Source of the DNA: Leuconostoc gelidum subsp. gelidum KCTC 3527
GTDB lineage: Bacteria; Bacillota; Bacilli; Lactobacillales; Lactobacillaceae
DNA: 64,000 nucleotides
Direction of reading: 5' to 3'
NCBI RefSeq assembly: GCF_000166715.1
Contig: NZ_AEMI01000002.1
Span: 62,001-126,000 of the forward strand
The notes below the pieces were generated by a model that worked only from the letters and a program-made list of their open reading frames with translations, had not been told where the DNA came from and searched no databases. Positions 8,638-18,554 of this stretch are shown here, piece by piece; the stretch's first letter is position 1; each line of letters starts with the position of its first letter. A program made the position numbers and the translations under genes.

Positions 8638-9060
8638 CTATTTTAAAGCATTGAAAGATCCCGGCATTAATGCCGCAATAGTAGTCTGAATTTCTTTACC
8701 TGTATCATTAATTAACCAAATTGGCATATCGGGTTCAAAAAATTCTACCATTACTTGCCGACAAGCACCACAAGGCGCAATTGGTTCATCAGTACGCCCA
8801 GCAATAACCAGTCCTTTAAATTGTTTGTACCCTGCAGCAATTGCACTAAAAATAGCCGTCCTTTCTGCACAATTTGTTAAGCCAAACGATACATTTTCAA
8901 TATTAACACCTTTAAATATTGTATCATCGTCCGTTAATAACGCTGCTCCCACCGGAAAATGTGAATAAGGTGTATACGTTTGATTAAGCGCCCCAAGTGC
9001 CACTTCAACTAATTGTTGTGGCGCCGTTGCCATTTTTATTTCTATTTGCTCATTATTCAT
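8638..9060 (-). CDS. cdd: Cytidine deaminase
   Basis: Converts cytidine and deoxycytidine to uridine forms in pyrimidine salvage. It has 140 residues, the size of the homotetrameric type. Zinc ligands are C64 in CAERTA, with catalytic E66, and C97 and C100 in PCGACRQ. The N-terminal substrate region YSHFPVGAAL is present. I start at the ATG at 9060; the GTG two codons earlier has no better ribosome site. The gene appears monocistronic. Confidence 0.95.
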   Translation of the reverse strand: MNNEQIEIKMATAPQQLVEVALGALNQTYTPYSHFPVGAALLTDDDTIFKGVNIENVSFGLTNCAERTAIFSAIAAGYKQFKGLVIAGRTDEPIAPCGACRQVMVEFFEPDMPIWLINDTGKEIQTTIAALMPGSFNALK

Positions 9061-9145
9061 GATCACGCATCCTATCCATCACATCTTTTGATTCAGTAAT
9101 ATATACTATTTATTATGTATTGTAAAACAATAATAGCCTTATTAC

Positions 9146-10933
9146 TTACTTGATTAATAATGATTCTAATTGATTTAATCGTGTTTCAAACACATTGAAT
9201 GCCTGCTTTAAATAATCAGCTTGACTCATATCCACACCAGCTTTTAAAATCACGTTCAAAGGGTAGTCCGATGAACCGGCTTTTAAGTACGCTTTATAAT
9301 CTTCTGCGCCATCATTTTTAATGATGCGTTCTGCTAATGTTGTCGCTGCCGCTTCACCCGTTGCGTACTGATAAACATAGTAGTTATAATAAAAATGTGG
9401 TATTCGTGTCCATTCATACGCAATTTCTTCATCCGGAAACAAATCTGGTCCATAATATTTTTGGTTAAGTTCACTATAATAGGTGCTCATGTGGTCAGCA
9501 GTCAAAGCGACACCCGCTGCACTTTGCTCATGAATCCAATTTTCAAATTCCGCAAACTGCGTCTGACGAAAGACAGTTCCTTTAAAGCCATCAAGATATT
9601 GATTTAAAACATATGCTTGAAATTTAGGGTCACTATTTGTTTTTAGTAAATAATCTGTTAGTAAACTTTCATTAGTTGTCGAAGCAATTTCTGCTAAGAA
9701 AATCGGATAGTCACCATAATGATAATCCTGGTTATGTCGTGTTAAATAAGAATGAACAGAATGACCCATTTCATGAGCCAGCGTATAAACATTATTCAAA
9801 TTATTTTGCCAGTTTAACAAAATAAAAGGATTTGTATCATAAGTCCCACTCGAGTATGCTCCTGAGCGTTTCCCTTTATTTTCAACAACATCAATCCAGC
9901 GTTCATCAAATGCTTTTTTGACAATATCAAGATAATCTTGGCCTAATGGTGCTAAAGCAGCTAACACAATTTCTTGCGCCTTTTCATATGTGACGTCAAA
10001 ATCAACTTCATCCACCAATGGCACATACAAATCATAACTATGCACATCTGTTACGCCTAAGATTCTTTTACGTAATGATACAAAGCGATGTAACAACGGT
10101 AAATTAGCCGCTACCGTTTGACTTAACGTATCAAAAACAGTTGTTGGGACGTTGTGTGGTAAGATAGCAGCTTCGCGTGCTGAATTATAATGACGCACTT
10201 TAGCTAAAAAGTTATGTCCTTTAATATGAGATGACAAAGTTGAAGCAAATGTATTTTGCAACCCGATGTAACTGTCATACAATGTTTCAAATGCTTCGCG
10301 GCGCAAATCCCGTGACTTTGATTCAAGTAGCAAGCTATATAGGCCATTAGTCAACGCTACAGTCTCGCCTGATTCCGTATGCACATCCCCAAAAGTTATA
10401 TCTGAATTATCAAGTGCACCAAACGTGTTTTCTGATGCATTAAAAATATCACCCACACCAGCTAATAATTTTTCTTGTTCCGCAGCTAACGTGTGTGGCT
10501 TTAAAGCACGTAATGTTTCAAATAAATGTGCATACTGTTTTAAGCCATCAGTCATTAAATAAACTGCCAATTTATCATCCGGTATGTTTAAAACTTCGGG
10601 TTGGAAATAGGCTGTTGCCTGACTTACTTCAGCCCAAAGTGCTTGTACGCGTGAATTGAAAGCCGCATACGATTGATTTGTTGTGTCTTGATCATAAATT
10701 TGATGTGCATATACATACACTTTTTCCAATTCCCGTTCTATTTTCAAATCAGCCTCTAATGCAGATTGTAACAATTCAGCTGAATCGCCAACATGTCCAA
10801 CAAAACGACTCAACATTTCCGTTTCCTGTTTAACAGCAGCAAAAGCGAGTTCCCAGTCACTATCAGAATCAAAAATTGTAGACAGATCCCACGTAAGATC
10901 TTCAGGTACTTCATTGCGTAATAGTTGTGCCAT
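9146..10933 (-). CDS. pepF: Oligoendopeptidase F
   Basis: A cytosolic zinc metallopeptidase of the M3 family that cuts oligopeptides taken up from the medium. The 595 residues match lactic acid bacterial PepF. The catalytic HEMGH lies at about residue 388 in the M3 context LAHEMGHSVHSYL, with a downstream Glu in AEIASTTNES as third ligand. N-terminal helices such as RNEVPEDLTWDLSTIF are typical. It is downstream of coiA in the same direction, a common pairing in Firmicutes. Confidence 0.96.
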   Translation of the reverse strand: MAQLLRNEVPEDLTWDLSTIFDSDSDWELAFAAVKQETEMLSRFVGHVGDSAELLQSALEADLKIERELEKVYVYAHQIYDQDTTNQSYAAFNSRVQALWAEVSQATAYFQPEVLNIPDDKLAVYLMTDGLKQYAHLFETLRALKPHTLAAEQEKLLAGVGDIFNASENTFGALDNSDITFGDVHTESGETVALTNGLYSLLLESKSRDLRREAFETLYDSYIGLQNTFASTLSSHIKGHNFLAKVRHYNSAREAAILPHNVPTTVFDTLSQTVAANLPLLHRFVSLRKRILGVTDVHSYDLYVPLVDEVDFDVTYEKAQEIVLAALAPLGQDYLDIVKKAFDERWIDVVENKGKRSGAYSSGTYDTNPFILLNWQNNLNNVYTLAHEMGHSVHSYLTRHNQDYHYGDYPIFLAEIASTTNESLLTDYLLKTNSDPKFQAYVLNQYLDGFKGTVFRQTQFAEFENWIHEQSAAGVALTADHMSTYYSELNQKYYGPDLFPDEEIAYEWTRIPHFYYNYYVYQYATGEAAATTLAERIIKNDGAEDYKAYLKAGSSDYPLNVILKAGVDMSQADYLKQAFNVFETRLNQLESLLIK

Positions 10934-11030
10934 AATATTAACGTTCAGCTATCATTCTTAAAGTAATAAGCAACTTTAAAAAGTCAAACTGACATTTCTC
11001 CTCTACATGATATAATATCTTATTTTATCA

Positions 11031-12059
11031 CTATTTTCTCACTTTACCTAGTTTTTCTTGTATAGATTCATACCATAAGGGTACATGTTTCACTAATATG
11101 TATTGCTCTTTTTTGACAATATATTTTTGCTGTACAAGTTCCTTTAAAAGACTCATTGATTGTTGCTTTTTAAATTCTTTATCTCCTAAAACATAATTTT
11201 CTAATTTAGTTAAAAAAGCATCTTGATGAACAACATTTCCTATGCCTATATACTCAATAAGTAGTAAAGATAACATGCGCCAATGCCAATTGGGAATAGA
11301 TAGACCAAAATGCCAACCTTGATGAATCCAAAGTGGTGCATTAAGCAGTAACCGTTGACGTTGATAAAGATAACGCACTATTTTTTCATCTATACGTTTT
11401 TGAATCAGTAAGTTTTGTAACTTATAAATTTGCTTTTGAATATTGATTTGTAATTTATCATCAACTGTAACTGTTTCAAATAACTGATGACTGTATTTTT
11501 CTATGTAACTGACACGTTCAAAATCGTATTTTTTGAAATTTGTACGATGGATAAATTTTTCAACATTTGGTAAATAAAACGTTAAATTCCCTTGCATTAA
11601 AAATTTTAGAATTGTTGTTTGGGTCATATTTTTAACATAGTAGTCATTGCCTAAAATCCAAATAACATGAATATTTTGACTTTTATAGCCTGCATTACGT
11701 TGATCAAGTTTTTTTTGCGAAATCGGACTGCATTGATATTCAATTGCTATTTGTCTATGTCCACGTTGCATTAAAAGGTCAGGTCGTTGGTTAATTTCTG
11801 GTATCACTGCTTCAATTTTAATATCACCGAAATGTTGTAAATATATCGCCAATTGTAATTTCCCTGCTAAGTGCTGTGTTGTTTCATTTTCTGAAAATGT
11901 TTCACAAGTTGATTTTGCGTAATGAGCGAAATGTTTTTGTTTGATATCACCACTTTTGAGTATGACTTTTTCTTTGCAACCAGGGCATACAAATTGTTGA
12001 TTTTTAATCGCATCGGCTGCCTTGACATATTCTTGATTATCATTAAGTGCTATGATCAT
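11031..12059 (-). CDS. coiA: Competence protein CoiA-like
   Basis: A 342-residue CoiA-family protein with a predicted nuclease-like domain, associated with DNA processing during natural transformation. The N-terminus has a zinc-finger-like CPGC and HFAHY; the RPDLLMQ and IAIEYQCSPIS segments match the PDDEXK-like core. The ATG at 12059 has the strong site GGAGGCG. The in-frame TTG at 12074 reads through that ribosome site and is rejected. Together with the EndA-like nuclease at 56868 it hints at a competence gene set, not proof of competence. Confidence 0.88.
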   Translation of the reverse strand: MIIALNDNQEYVKAADAIKNQQFVCPGCKEKVILKSGDIKQKHFAHYAKSTCETFSENETTQHLAGKLQLAIYLQHFGDIKIEAVIPEINQRPDLLMQRGHRQIAIEYQCSPISQKKLDQRNAGYKSQNIHVIWILGNDYYVKNMTQTTILKFLMQGNLTFYLPNVEKFIHRTNFKKYDFERVSYIEKYSHQLFETVTVDDKLQINIQKQIYKLQNLLIQKRIDEKIVRYLYQRQRLLLNAPLWIHQGWHFGLSIPNWHWRMLSLLLIEYIGIGNVVHQDAFLTKLENYVLGDKEFKKQQSMSLLKELVQQKYIVKKEQYILVKHVPLWYESIQEKLGKVRK

Positions 12060-12108
12060 AAAAAGCGCCTCCAATTCATCATACGAATCGGTGACGCTTT
12101 GCTCACAA

Positions 12109-13542
12109 TTATTTCAATTTCTTTTCTACCCAATTACTTAACCAAGTTAACAGCGTAATGACGATTAAATAGATCACAGCTATAATTGCCCACACTCTGA
12201 ATCCTTGGGAATTACGCGCAACAATTAATGTTCCAGTTTGCGTCAGCTCTAGTAAACCAATGGCTGATAAAATTGACGTATCTTTTAATGTGATAATAAA
12301 CTGATTGATAAAACTTGGTACCATAATACGTAGCCCTTGTGGCATGATAACGCGACGCATAGCACTACCATATGGTAAGCCAAGTGAACGCGCAGCCTCC
12401 ATTTGACCCCGGTTAACTGCTTCAAATCCACCACGTACAAACGCGCCAGTATAAGCACCCTCGTTTAAAATTAAAGTAATAATTCCTGCTGTAAATGCTG
12501 GAATTTTAACACCAGTCACACCTGGCAAACCAATATAAATAAAGAATGCCAACACCATTAACGGTAACCCACGGAAAATATAAATAATGGTTGTAGAGAT
12601 GGCACGAACCCACCTATATTCACTGACACCTAAAACCCCTAATAATACACCCCAAACTGAGGCTAAAATGATGGCTATGACTGTGAGTTCAAGTGTTTGC
12701 CATAAGCCTTTTAATAAAGCAGCCCGATTTGATGTCATAATGCCCCATATAGAGCTATTATCTTTCTTGGTACCAGAGAAAGTTGCTTGACTAGCACCAA
12801 GGTATTTCGCTACAATCTTGTCGTATGTGCCATCTTTTTTGATAGCAGCAAAGCCATGATTAAATGAGGCTAACAAAATTTTATTTTTGCCTTTTTCAAC
12901 GGCAAATCCGTATGACCCAGCGTTTCCTGGCTTATTAACATTCATCACCTTTAAAGCCATGCCATTTTTGATAGCATACTGAATAACTGGCATATCCTCA
13001 AATGTTGCCGCTGAATTGCCAACGACAACATCATTGTACATGGTATCCGTATCATTAAAGTATTTCACTTTAAACCCATATTCTGCCTGTAAGGACTTGC
13101 CATACTCCGAAGCGGCTGTCCCAGTTTTCAAAGCGACTGTTTGGCCCTTTAAATCATTTAATGACTTAATTTTACTGTTTTTTCTAACAATCCATGCAAC
13201 ACCAGTTTTGTAATAAGGTGTTGAAAAATCATAAACTTCTTTGCGTTCAGGCGTGATTGACATACCCGCAATAATACCATCAGCTTGCCCGTTAGAAACA
13301 AGTTGTGCCGCAGAATTATAACTCATAGGTCGCATAGTATACGTAAAATTTTCTCGCTTCGCAATAGCTTTCATAGTATCTTGCTCTATACCAACGTAGT
13401 TACTATTTTTGTCTTGAAACGTAAACGGCGCATAAGTTGCATCAGTCGTAATTGTATAATGCGGTTCAGCTGCATTAACTGTTGATACAAATGCAAAGAA
13501 TGAAACAAGTGTTGCCAACCCTAGTAAACATTTTTTAAACAT
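12109..13542 (-). CDS. Amino-acid ABC transporter, fused receptor and permease (copy 2)
   Basis: A 477-residue fusion. A signal peptide ends near VNAAEP, then comes an SBP_bac_3 receptor domain (about residues 25-255, TTDATYAPFTFQDKN) and a polar amino-acid permease domain with about five membrane segments and the EAA loop GGFEAVNRGQMEAARSLGLP. It is closely similar along its length to the fusion at 14390-15838. The ATG at 13542 has GGGAGAG upstream. A terminator-like hairpin separates it from the ATPase gene, so it may be expressed at a different level. Glutamine or glutamate is the likely substrate class, inferred from family. Confidence 0.9.
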   Translation of the reverse strand: MFKKCLLGLATLVSFFAFVSTVNAAEPHYTITTDATYAPFTFQDKNSNYVGIEQDTMKAIAKRENFTYTMRPMSYNSAAQLVSNGQADGIIAGMSITPERKEVYDFSTPYYKTGVAWIVRKNSKIKSLNDLKGQTVALKTGTAASEYGKSLQAEYGFKVKYFNDTDTMYNDVVVGNSAATFEDMPVIQYAIKNGMALKVMNVNKPGNAGSYGFAVEKGKNKILLASFNHGFAAIKKDGTYDKIVAKYLGASQATFSGTKKDNSSIWGIMTSNRAALLKGLWQTLELTVIAIILASVWGVLLGVLGVSEYRWVRAISTTIIYIFRGLPLMVLAFFIYIGLPGVTGVKIPAFTAGIITLILNEGAYTGAFVRGGFEAVNRGQMEAARSLGLPYGSAMRRVIMPQGLRIMVPSFINQFIITLKDTSILSAIGLLELTQTGTLIVARNSQGFRVWAIIAVIYLIVITLLTWLSNWVEKKLK

Positions 13543-13565
13543 TTTATGATACTCTCCCATATCTC

Positions 13566-13597
13566 ACAAAAAAGTCGACCATAGGGTCGGCTTTTTT
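13566..13597 (-). terminator. Terminator or attenuator between ATPase and second receptor-permease gene
   Basis: On the minus strand AGCCGACC pairs with GGTCGACT (one mismatch) around CTAT, followed by TTTTTT. It lies beyond the ATPase stop and only about 24 nt before the ATG at 13542, so it may end the first operon or act as an attenuator of the second fusion gene. Confidence 0.75.
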
Positions 13598-13637
13598 ATC
13601 TATTTTAACACATATGTCATAATAAACACCATTTCAT

Positions 13638-14393
13638 TTATGCATGCATGACTTTACTTAAAAATTCTTGTAGTCGTTCATTCTTTGGTGCATTAAAGAC
13701 TTGTTCAGGCACGCCAGATTCTTGAATTTTACCTGCTTCGAAAAACACAACGCGGTCTGCTACTTGCTTAGCAAATCCCATTTCATGTGTAACAATAATC
13801 ATTGTCATACCAGACTCAGCTAAATTCTTCATCACTTCCAACACATCACCCACCATTTCGGGATCCAATGCTGAAGTAGGTTCGTCAAAGAGCATCACAT
13901 CTGGTTCCATTGCCAAAGCACGAGCAATGGCAATGCGTTGCTTTTGACCACCAGATAATGAATTCACTGATACATCAGCTTTATCAACCAAATCCACTGT
14001 TTTAAGGAGTTCACGTGCTTTTTTCTCTGCAGCAACTTTATCCAATTTTCCAAGTTCCACAGGTGCTAACATAATGTTTTCCAGTACAGTATAGTTATTA
14101 AACAAATTAAAATTTTGAAATACCATACCTATATTTTCACGCACTTTATTGATATCAGTGGCTTTTTCAGAAATATCAAAACCATCAACTACAATTGTGC
14201 CATTATCTGGTGTTTCCAATTGATTTAACATGCGAAGAAATGTTGATTTTCCAGATCCTGAAGGGCCAATCATAACCACCACTTCATTTTCAGCGATATC
14301 TAACGAAATATCACGTAACACATGATTTTCACCATATGATTTATTGACTTTTTCAACATGTACTTTTACTTTTTTTTGTATTTCACTCATCAT
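13638..14393 (-). CDS. Polar amino-acid ABC transporter ATPase
   Basis: A 251-residue ATP-binding subunit energising the flanking receptor-permease fusions. Walker A is GPSGSGKST, the signature LSGGQKQR and Walker B VMLFDEP, followed by the switch His in IIVTHEMGF; all are intact. The ATG at 14393 overlaps the stop of the upstream fusion gene as ATGA, so translation is coupled. An earlier in-frame TTG lies inside that gene. It belongs to the GlnQ/ArtP group. One ATPase appears to serve two paralogous permeases. Confidence 0.93.
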   Translation of the reverse strand: MMSEIQKKVKVHVEKVNKSYGENHVLRDISLDIAENEVVVMIGPSGSGKSTFLRMLNQLETPDNGTIVVDGFDISEKATDINKVRENIGMVFQNFNLFNNYTVLENIMLAPVELGKLDKVAAEKKARELLKTVDLVDKADVSVNSLSGGQKQRIAIARALAMEPDVMLFDEPTSALDPEMVGDVLEVMKNLAESGMTMIIVTHEMGFAKQVADRVVFFEAGKIQESGVPEQVFNAPKNERLQEFLSKVMHA

Positions 14394-15838
14394 GCACGTG
14401 TCCTCTTTTCTACCCAATTACTCAGCCATGTAAGCAAAGTAATCACAATTAAGTATATCACAGCCACAATTGCCCACACTCTGAATCCTTGTGAGTTACG
14501 AGAAACGATCAAAGATCCCGTTTGCGTTAACTCTAAAATACCAATCGCTGATAAAATAGAAGTGTCTTTCAACGTAATAATAAATTGATTAATAAAACTT
14601 GGCATCATGATTTTTAAGCCTTGTGGGACAATCACCTTACGCATAGACTTAGCATAAGACAATCCGAGAGATCTCGATGCCTCCATTTGTCCACGATCCA
14701 CAGCTGCAAACCCACCTCGAACAAAAGCAGCAGTATACGCCCCTTCGTTTAAAACCAATGTTAACAGGCCAGCAGTAAACGCTGGAATTTTCATACCGAT
14801 AACACCAGGTAAACCAATATAGATAAAGAATGCTAGTACCATTAAAGGTAAGCCACGGAAAATATAAATGATGGTTGTTGACAGGCTTCGCAAAATTGCA
14901 TTTTGACTGACACCCATAACACCAAGTAAAATTCCCCAAACAGACGCCAAGATAATTGCTAAAATAGTCAGGAGCATTGTCTGCCACAAACCTTTTAAGA
15001 AAGCGCCATTATTTGCTTTTAGTATACCAAGTACAGAGCTATTGTCTTGTTTGCTGCCAGTAAACGTTGTCGCACTAGCACCTAGATATTTTGCAACAAT
15101 CTTATCATACGTGCCATCTTTTTTTATCTCTGCAAAACCGCGATTAAAAGCAGCTAACAACTTCGCATTTTTACCCTTTTGAACACCAAAACCGTACCAC
15201 CCAGCTTGAATTGGTGATTTTGAATTCATAACCTTTAATTGTGTACCATTTTTTACAGCGTATTGAATAACAGGTAAATCACCAAAAGTTGCTTGTGCAT
15301 TACCATTGATCACATCATTGTACAATGTATCTGAATCATTAAAGTAGGTGACTTTGAAACCATATTTCTTTTGCACTGACAACGCATAGTCAGCTCCTGA
15401 TGTACCTGTTTTCAAAGCAACAGTCTGCCCTTTTAAATCACTTAGCGATTTAATATTTGATCCTTTTTTGACAGCCCAGCCAATACCTGATCGATAATAT
15501 GGTGTGCCAAAATCAAATACTGCTTTACGTTCATCTGTAATCGACATCCCAGCAATGACACCATCAGCCTGTCCAGAAGATACTGACTGTGTCGCAGCAT
15601 TAAAACTCATAGGCTTTAACGTATACGTAAACCCTTGCCGTTTAGCAATAGTTTTCAAAATTTCTTGATCAATACCTGTATATTGATTATTTTTATCTTG
15701 AAAATCAAATGGTGGGTACGTTGCATCTGTTGTAATAATGTAATTTGGCGTTTGAGCCGCATTAACATTATTACTCGTAACAAGAAACGCCAGTAATGAT
15801 AGCACGCCAACAATTAAAATTTTTACTATTTTTTTCAT
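14390..15838 (-). CDS. Amino-acid ABC transporter, fused receptor and permease (copy 1)
   Basis: A 482-residue fusion of signal peptide, SBP_bac_3 receptor ([15 protein letters not shown], binding residues around [10 protein letters not shown]) and a permease domain with EAA loop [19 protein letters not shown]. The architecture is that of GlnPH-type importers. It is first in the operon and overlaps the ATPase start by 4 nt. It is paralogous to 12109-13542; the receptor halves differ more ([10 protein letters not shown] conserved, ligand loop varied), which suggests different specificity or affinity. Monomers probably pair through the permease domains. Confidence 0.92.
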   Translation of the reverse strand: MKKIVKILIVGVLSLLAFLVTSNNVNAAQTPNYIITTDATYPPFDFQDKNNQYTGIDQEILKTIAKRQGFTYTLKPMSFNAATQSVSSGQADGVIAGMSITDERKAVFDFGTPYYRSGIGWAVKKGSNIKSLSDLKGQTVALKTGTSGADYALSVQKKYGFKVTYFNDSDTLYNDVINGNAQATFGDLPVIQYAVKNGTQLKVMNSKSPIQAGWYGFGVQKGKNAKLLAAFNRGFAEIKKDGTYDKIVAKYLGASATTFTGSKQDNSSVLGILKANNGAFLKGLWQTMLLTILAIILASVWGILLGVMGVSQNAILRSLSTTIIYIFRGLPLMVLAFFIYIGLPGVIGMKIPAFTAGLLTLVLNEGAYTAAFVRGGFAAVDRGQMEASRSLGLSYAKSMRKVIVPQGLKIMMPSFINQFIITLKDTSILSAIGILELTQTGSLIVSRNSQGFRVWAIVAVIYLIVITLLTWLSNWVEKRTRA

Positions 15839-15951
15839 AATAACTCCATTTTACCAAAAAATTTATGATTATAAGCAATCTCATGTCAGGTTTTTTTACA
15901 CAATTATTATTTTACTAATGAACCATTACACCAATGTTAACACCTACTGAT

Positions 15952-16004
15952 ATAAAAAACACTTTGCAGATTAACCGTCAGCACTGGTTAATCCGCAAAG
16001 TGTG
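15952..16004 (-). terminator. Terminator after the BMP-family gene
   Basis: CACTTTGCAGATTAACC pairs with GGTTAATCCGCAAAGTG (one mismatch), followed on the minus strand by a T-run. It lies about 45 nt beyond the stop at 16051. Confidence 0.88.
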
Positions 16005-16050
16005 CCATTATCTCGTTACCTTTTATGCCAAGCTTACTTTAATTAATTAT

Positions 16051-17115
16051 TTATGGATGTACTGGTACTTTGATGTCGCCTGCAATAATTTTCTTTTGTG
16101 CCGATTGCACTGCTGACCATACGTTGTCTGAAGCTGAATCCTTAGCCAAAGCCACACCCTTCTCTTTCAGGCCGTATGTGATCGTTTTGCCACCTGGAAA
16201 ATTACCCTTACGGCCATCATTTGAAAGTGCTTCGACTGCATGATCCACACGTTTAACCGCTGAAACAAGTGTAAAGTTTGACTTTTCGTTATTTTTAGCC
16301 GTATAAGCCCCGTCTTGTTTTTGATCCATGTCAACACCAATCACCCAGATCTTATGGTCGGAATCAGCTGTCAACTTTTGATTATTAGCTTTTGCCTCAG
16401 AGAAAACACCTGCCCCTGTGCCACCAGCTGCTTGGAAAATAACATCCGCACCACCAGCTACCATTGATGCAGCGATTGTTTTCCCTTTAGCAGCATCAGT
16501 AAACGAATCAGCATACTGTGACACAATTTTAATACTTGGGTCTGTTGCTGCAACACCAGCTTTAAATCCTGCTTCAAAGGTATCGATGATATCGCCATGA
16601 ATACCACCAATAAAACCGACTGTTTTTGACTTTGTTTGTTTAGCCGCTGCAACACCAGCTAAATATGATGACTGTTCAGATTTGAACATTAACGATGCCA
16701 CATTCTTATCAGGAATCACTGAGTCTATGATCGCAAAATTTGTCTTGGGGTTAGCTTTGGCAACTGTATTCATTGCCGGTGCCGCTGCAAAACCAACACC
16801 GTATACTAATTTATAGCCACCTTTGACTGCTGTTTGTAAATTTGTTTTAATATCTGATGTATCAGTACTTTGAAAATAATTAAAACCTTTTGTGCCTTGT
16901 TTAAGATTGTTATCTTTACCATACGCCTTTAAACCAGACCATGCTGATTGGTTAAAAGAGCGATCATCTACACCACCACCATCAGTCACTAAGGCAACTG
17001 TGTAGTTGTTCTTACCCGTTGACTGCGAACCACTACCTCGTGTAGCAGCGTAAATACCACCACCAATAACTGCGACTGCAATAACACCAATACCAATTTG
17101 TGCTGAACGTTGCAT
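16051..17115 (-). CDS. BMP-family nucleoside-binding protein (Med/BmpA-like)
   Basis: A 354-residue extracytoplasmic receptor of the basic membrane protein family, which feeds nucleosides to ABC importers. The family core is visible: VALVTDGGGVDDRSFNQSAWSGL near 42, the GVGFAAAPAMNTVAKANP region, and GGIHGDIIDTFEAGFKAG. The N-terminus is a single hydrophobic segment (IGVIAVAVIGGGIYAATRG) without a lipobox cysteine, so it looks membrane-anchored through the helix instead of lipidated. No permease genes are adjacent; it is monocistronic with its own terminator. Confidence 0.9.
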   Translation of the reverse strand: MQRSAQIGIGVIAVAVIGGGIYAATRGSGSQSTGKNNYTVALVTDGGGVDDRSFNQSAWSGLKAYGKDNNLKQGTKGFNYFQSTDTSDIKTNLQTAVKGGYKLVYGVGFAAAPAMNTVAKANPKTNFAIIDSVIPDKNVASLMFKSEQSSYLAGVAAAKQTKSKTVGFIGGIHGDIIDTFEAGFKAGVAATDPSIKIVSQYADSFTDAAKGKTIAASMVAGGADVIFQAAGGTGAGVFSEAKANNQKLTADSDHKIWVIGVDMDQKQDGAYTAKNNEKSNFTLVSAVKRVDHAVEALSNDGRKGNFPGGKTITYGLKEKGVALAKDSASDNVWSAVQSAQKKIIAGDIKVPVHP

Positions 17116-17311
17116 AATTAAAAATGTGTGTAAGTACCCAAAATCGACTTACACCTCTCCTCTCAAAAAGTTATATACTCATTATGCGTCATTTTCTCTT
17201 TGAAACCATGATAAAATGATTAAAATTTAGCAAAAAAGGCGAACTTTATATTTTTATTTAATTTTTCGTTCGTATTTTAAAACTTTCCATTAAATATGGT
17301 TCGGATTTTGG

Positions 17312-17317
17312 TAAAAT
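17312..17317 (+). promoter_or_regulatory. Extended -10 giving a probable leaderless transcript
   Basis: TGGTAAAAT forms an extended -10 (TGn plus TAAAAT at 17312-17317). The usual distance puts the transcription start on the A of the ATG at 17324. There is no Shine-Dalgarno sequence before that ATG. Confidence 0.45.
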
Positions 17318-17323
17318 AATCAT

Positions 17324-18334
17324 ATGACATATCACATCACACATACAATTGAACCATGGATGCCAGCAGGTGCCTTAAAAGCAAAATCGGATTATGCAAC
17401 AATTGCGGTCGCTTTAGGTTGGCAGGAATTGCCTCTAATGCGCTACAATGATGCGCGTTTCTCCAATGAGACGCGCTTACAAAAAATCTCCGAATGGTTA
17501 ACAGATGTTAGGCCAGAAGATCTTGTCCTCCATCAATTTCCAACCTATATGAGCGCTGAATTTGAACGTCAATTTGTCCATACATTAAAACACCTCAATG
17601 TTCGTCGTGCTATTGTAATTCATGACATTGAACCCTTGAGATTGGTTAAGCAAGATGCCTGGGAATATCAGATTTTAAACCAATACGATTTTATTATTGT
17701 CCATTCTAAAGCCATGAAGAATCAATTACAAGCCAATGGTATAAAAACCGCCTTTATTGTGCAACCGTTATTTGATTATCTCAGTCAGCCACGCCCTGCT
17801 GCTTTATTTAGCCGTAATATTAATTTTGCTGGCACTTTTCAAAAATCTCCTTGGTTACAGAATTACACTGGTCCAAACTTAACTCTTTTTGGTTCAAAAC
17901 CAAAAAAATGGCAAAACGTTAATTTCTCAACACATATCAATTATCAAGGTAATTTTGACCCCGAAGAAATTGTCAACCACCTGACTGACGGTTATGGTCT
18001 CATCTGGGATAGCGATTTCGATGATAAAACTTATCAAACTTACACGCGTTATAATACACCACACAAAGCTAGCTTGTACATACGTGCAGGGTTACCATTA
18101 ATTGCTTGGTCTCAAAGTGCTATTGGACAATTTATTGCCCAGCATAAACTAGGTTTTGTTATTAATAATTTAACTGATCTCGATCTAAAATTACACGTGA
18201 TAAATGAGGCACAATACCAATTATGGCAGATTAATATACAAACAATTGCTGATCGTGTGGGTCGCGGCGAATACACGAAAAATACATTGCATCAACTCAT
18301 TTCATATCAAAAGGATCATTACTTAGATAAGTAA
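17324..18334 (+). CDS. Gtf3/WefC-type sugar transferase
   Basis: A 336-residue cytosolic glycosyltransferase resembling Gtf3/galactofuranosyltransferase-like enzymes of lactic acid bacteria. The N-terminal half has VRRAIVIHDIEPLR and DFIIVHSKAMKNQL, and the nucleotide-binding half has NINFAGTFQKSPWL, GLIWDSDFDD, and NTPHKASLYIRAGLPLIAW with a conserved acceptor/donor loop. Such enzymes act in exopolysaccharide or surface-protein glycosylation. No polysaccharide cluster is next to it, so the acceptor is unknown. It has no visible ribosome site and may be translated from a leaderless mRNA. Confidence 0.82.
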   Translation: MTYHITHTIEPWMPAGALKAKSDYATIAVALGWQELPLMRYNDARFSNETRLQKISEWLTDVRPEDLVLHQFPTYMSAEFERQFVHTLKHLNVRRAIVIHDIEPLRLVKQDAWEYQILNQYDFIIVHSKAMKNQLQANGIKTAFIVQPLFDYLSQPRPAALFSRNINFAGTFQKSPWLQNYTGPNLTLFGSKPKKWQNVNFSTHINYQGNFDPEEIVNHLTDGYGLIWDSDFDDKTYQTYTRYNTPHKASLYIRAGLPLIAWSQSAIGQFIAQHKLGFVINNLTDLDLKLHVINEAQYQLWQINIQTIADRVGRGEYTKNTLHQLISYQKDHYLDK

Positions 18335-18344
18335 TGATCCTTTT
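18309..18344. terminator. Bidirectional terminator between glycosyltransferase and tRNA-Cys
   Basis: AAAAGGATCATTACTTA pairs with TAAGTAATGATCCTTTT. The hairpin includes the glycosyltransferase stop codon and lies just beyond the 3' end of the minus-strand tRNA-Cys. Confidence 0.88.
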
Positions 18345-18350
18345 ATTTAG

Positions 18351-18421
18351 AGGTAATAACCGGAGTCGAACCGGCGATGACGGTTTTGCAGACCGTTGCC
18401 TTACCACTTGGCTATATTACC
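18351..18421 (-). tRNA. tRNA-Cys (GCA)
   Basis: The 71-nt minus-strand sequence folds as a tRNA. The acceptor arm GGTAATA pairs with TATTACC, with discriminator T as usual for tRNA-Cys. The anticodon loop is TCTGCAAAA with anticodon GCA, and the T arm is CCGGTTCGACTCCGG. The 3' CCA is not encoded. Confidence 0.95.
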
Positions 18422-18554
18422 ATTATGAAAAACTATTGTAACAATAATGAACGTACAAACAGCGAAATAACATTAAATAAATCATCTGTTATTTTTTTCA
18501 TTACAACAACATTTACAATTATATGTGAAAATGATTCAAATTACAAATACTTTG

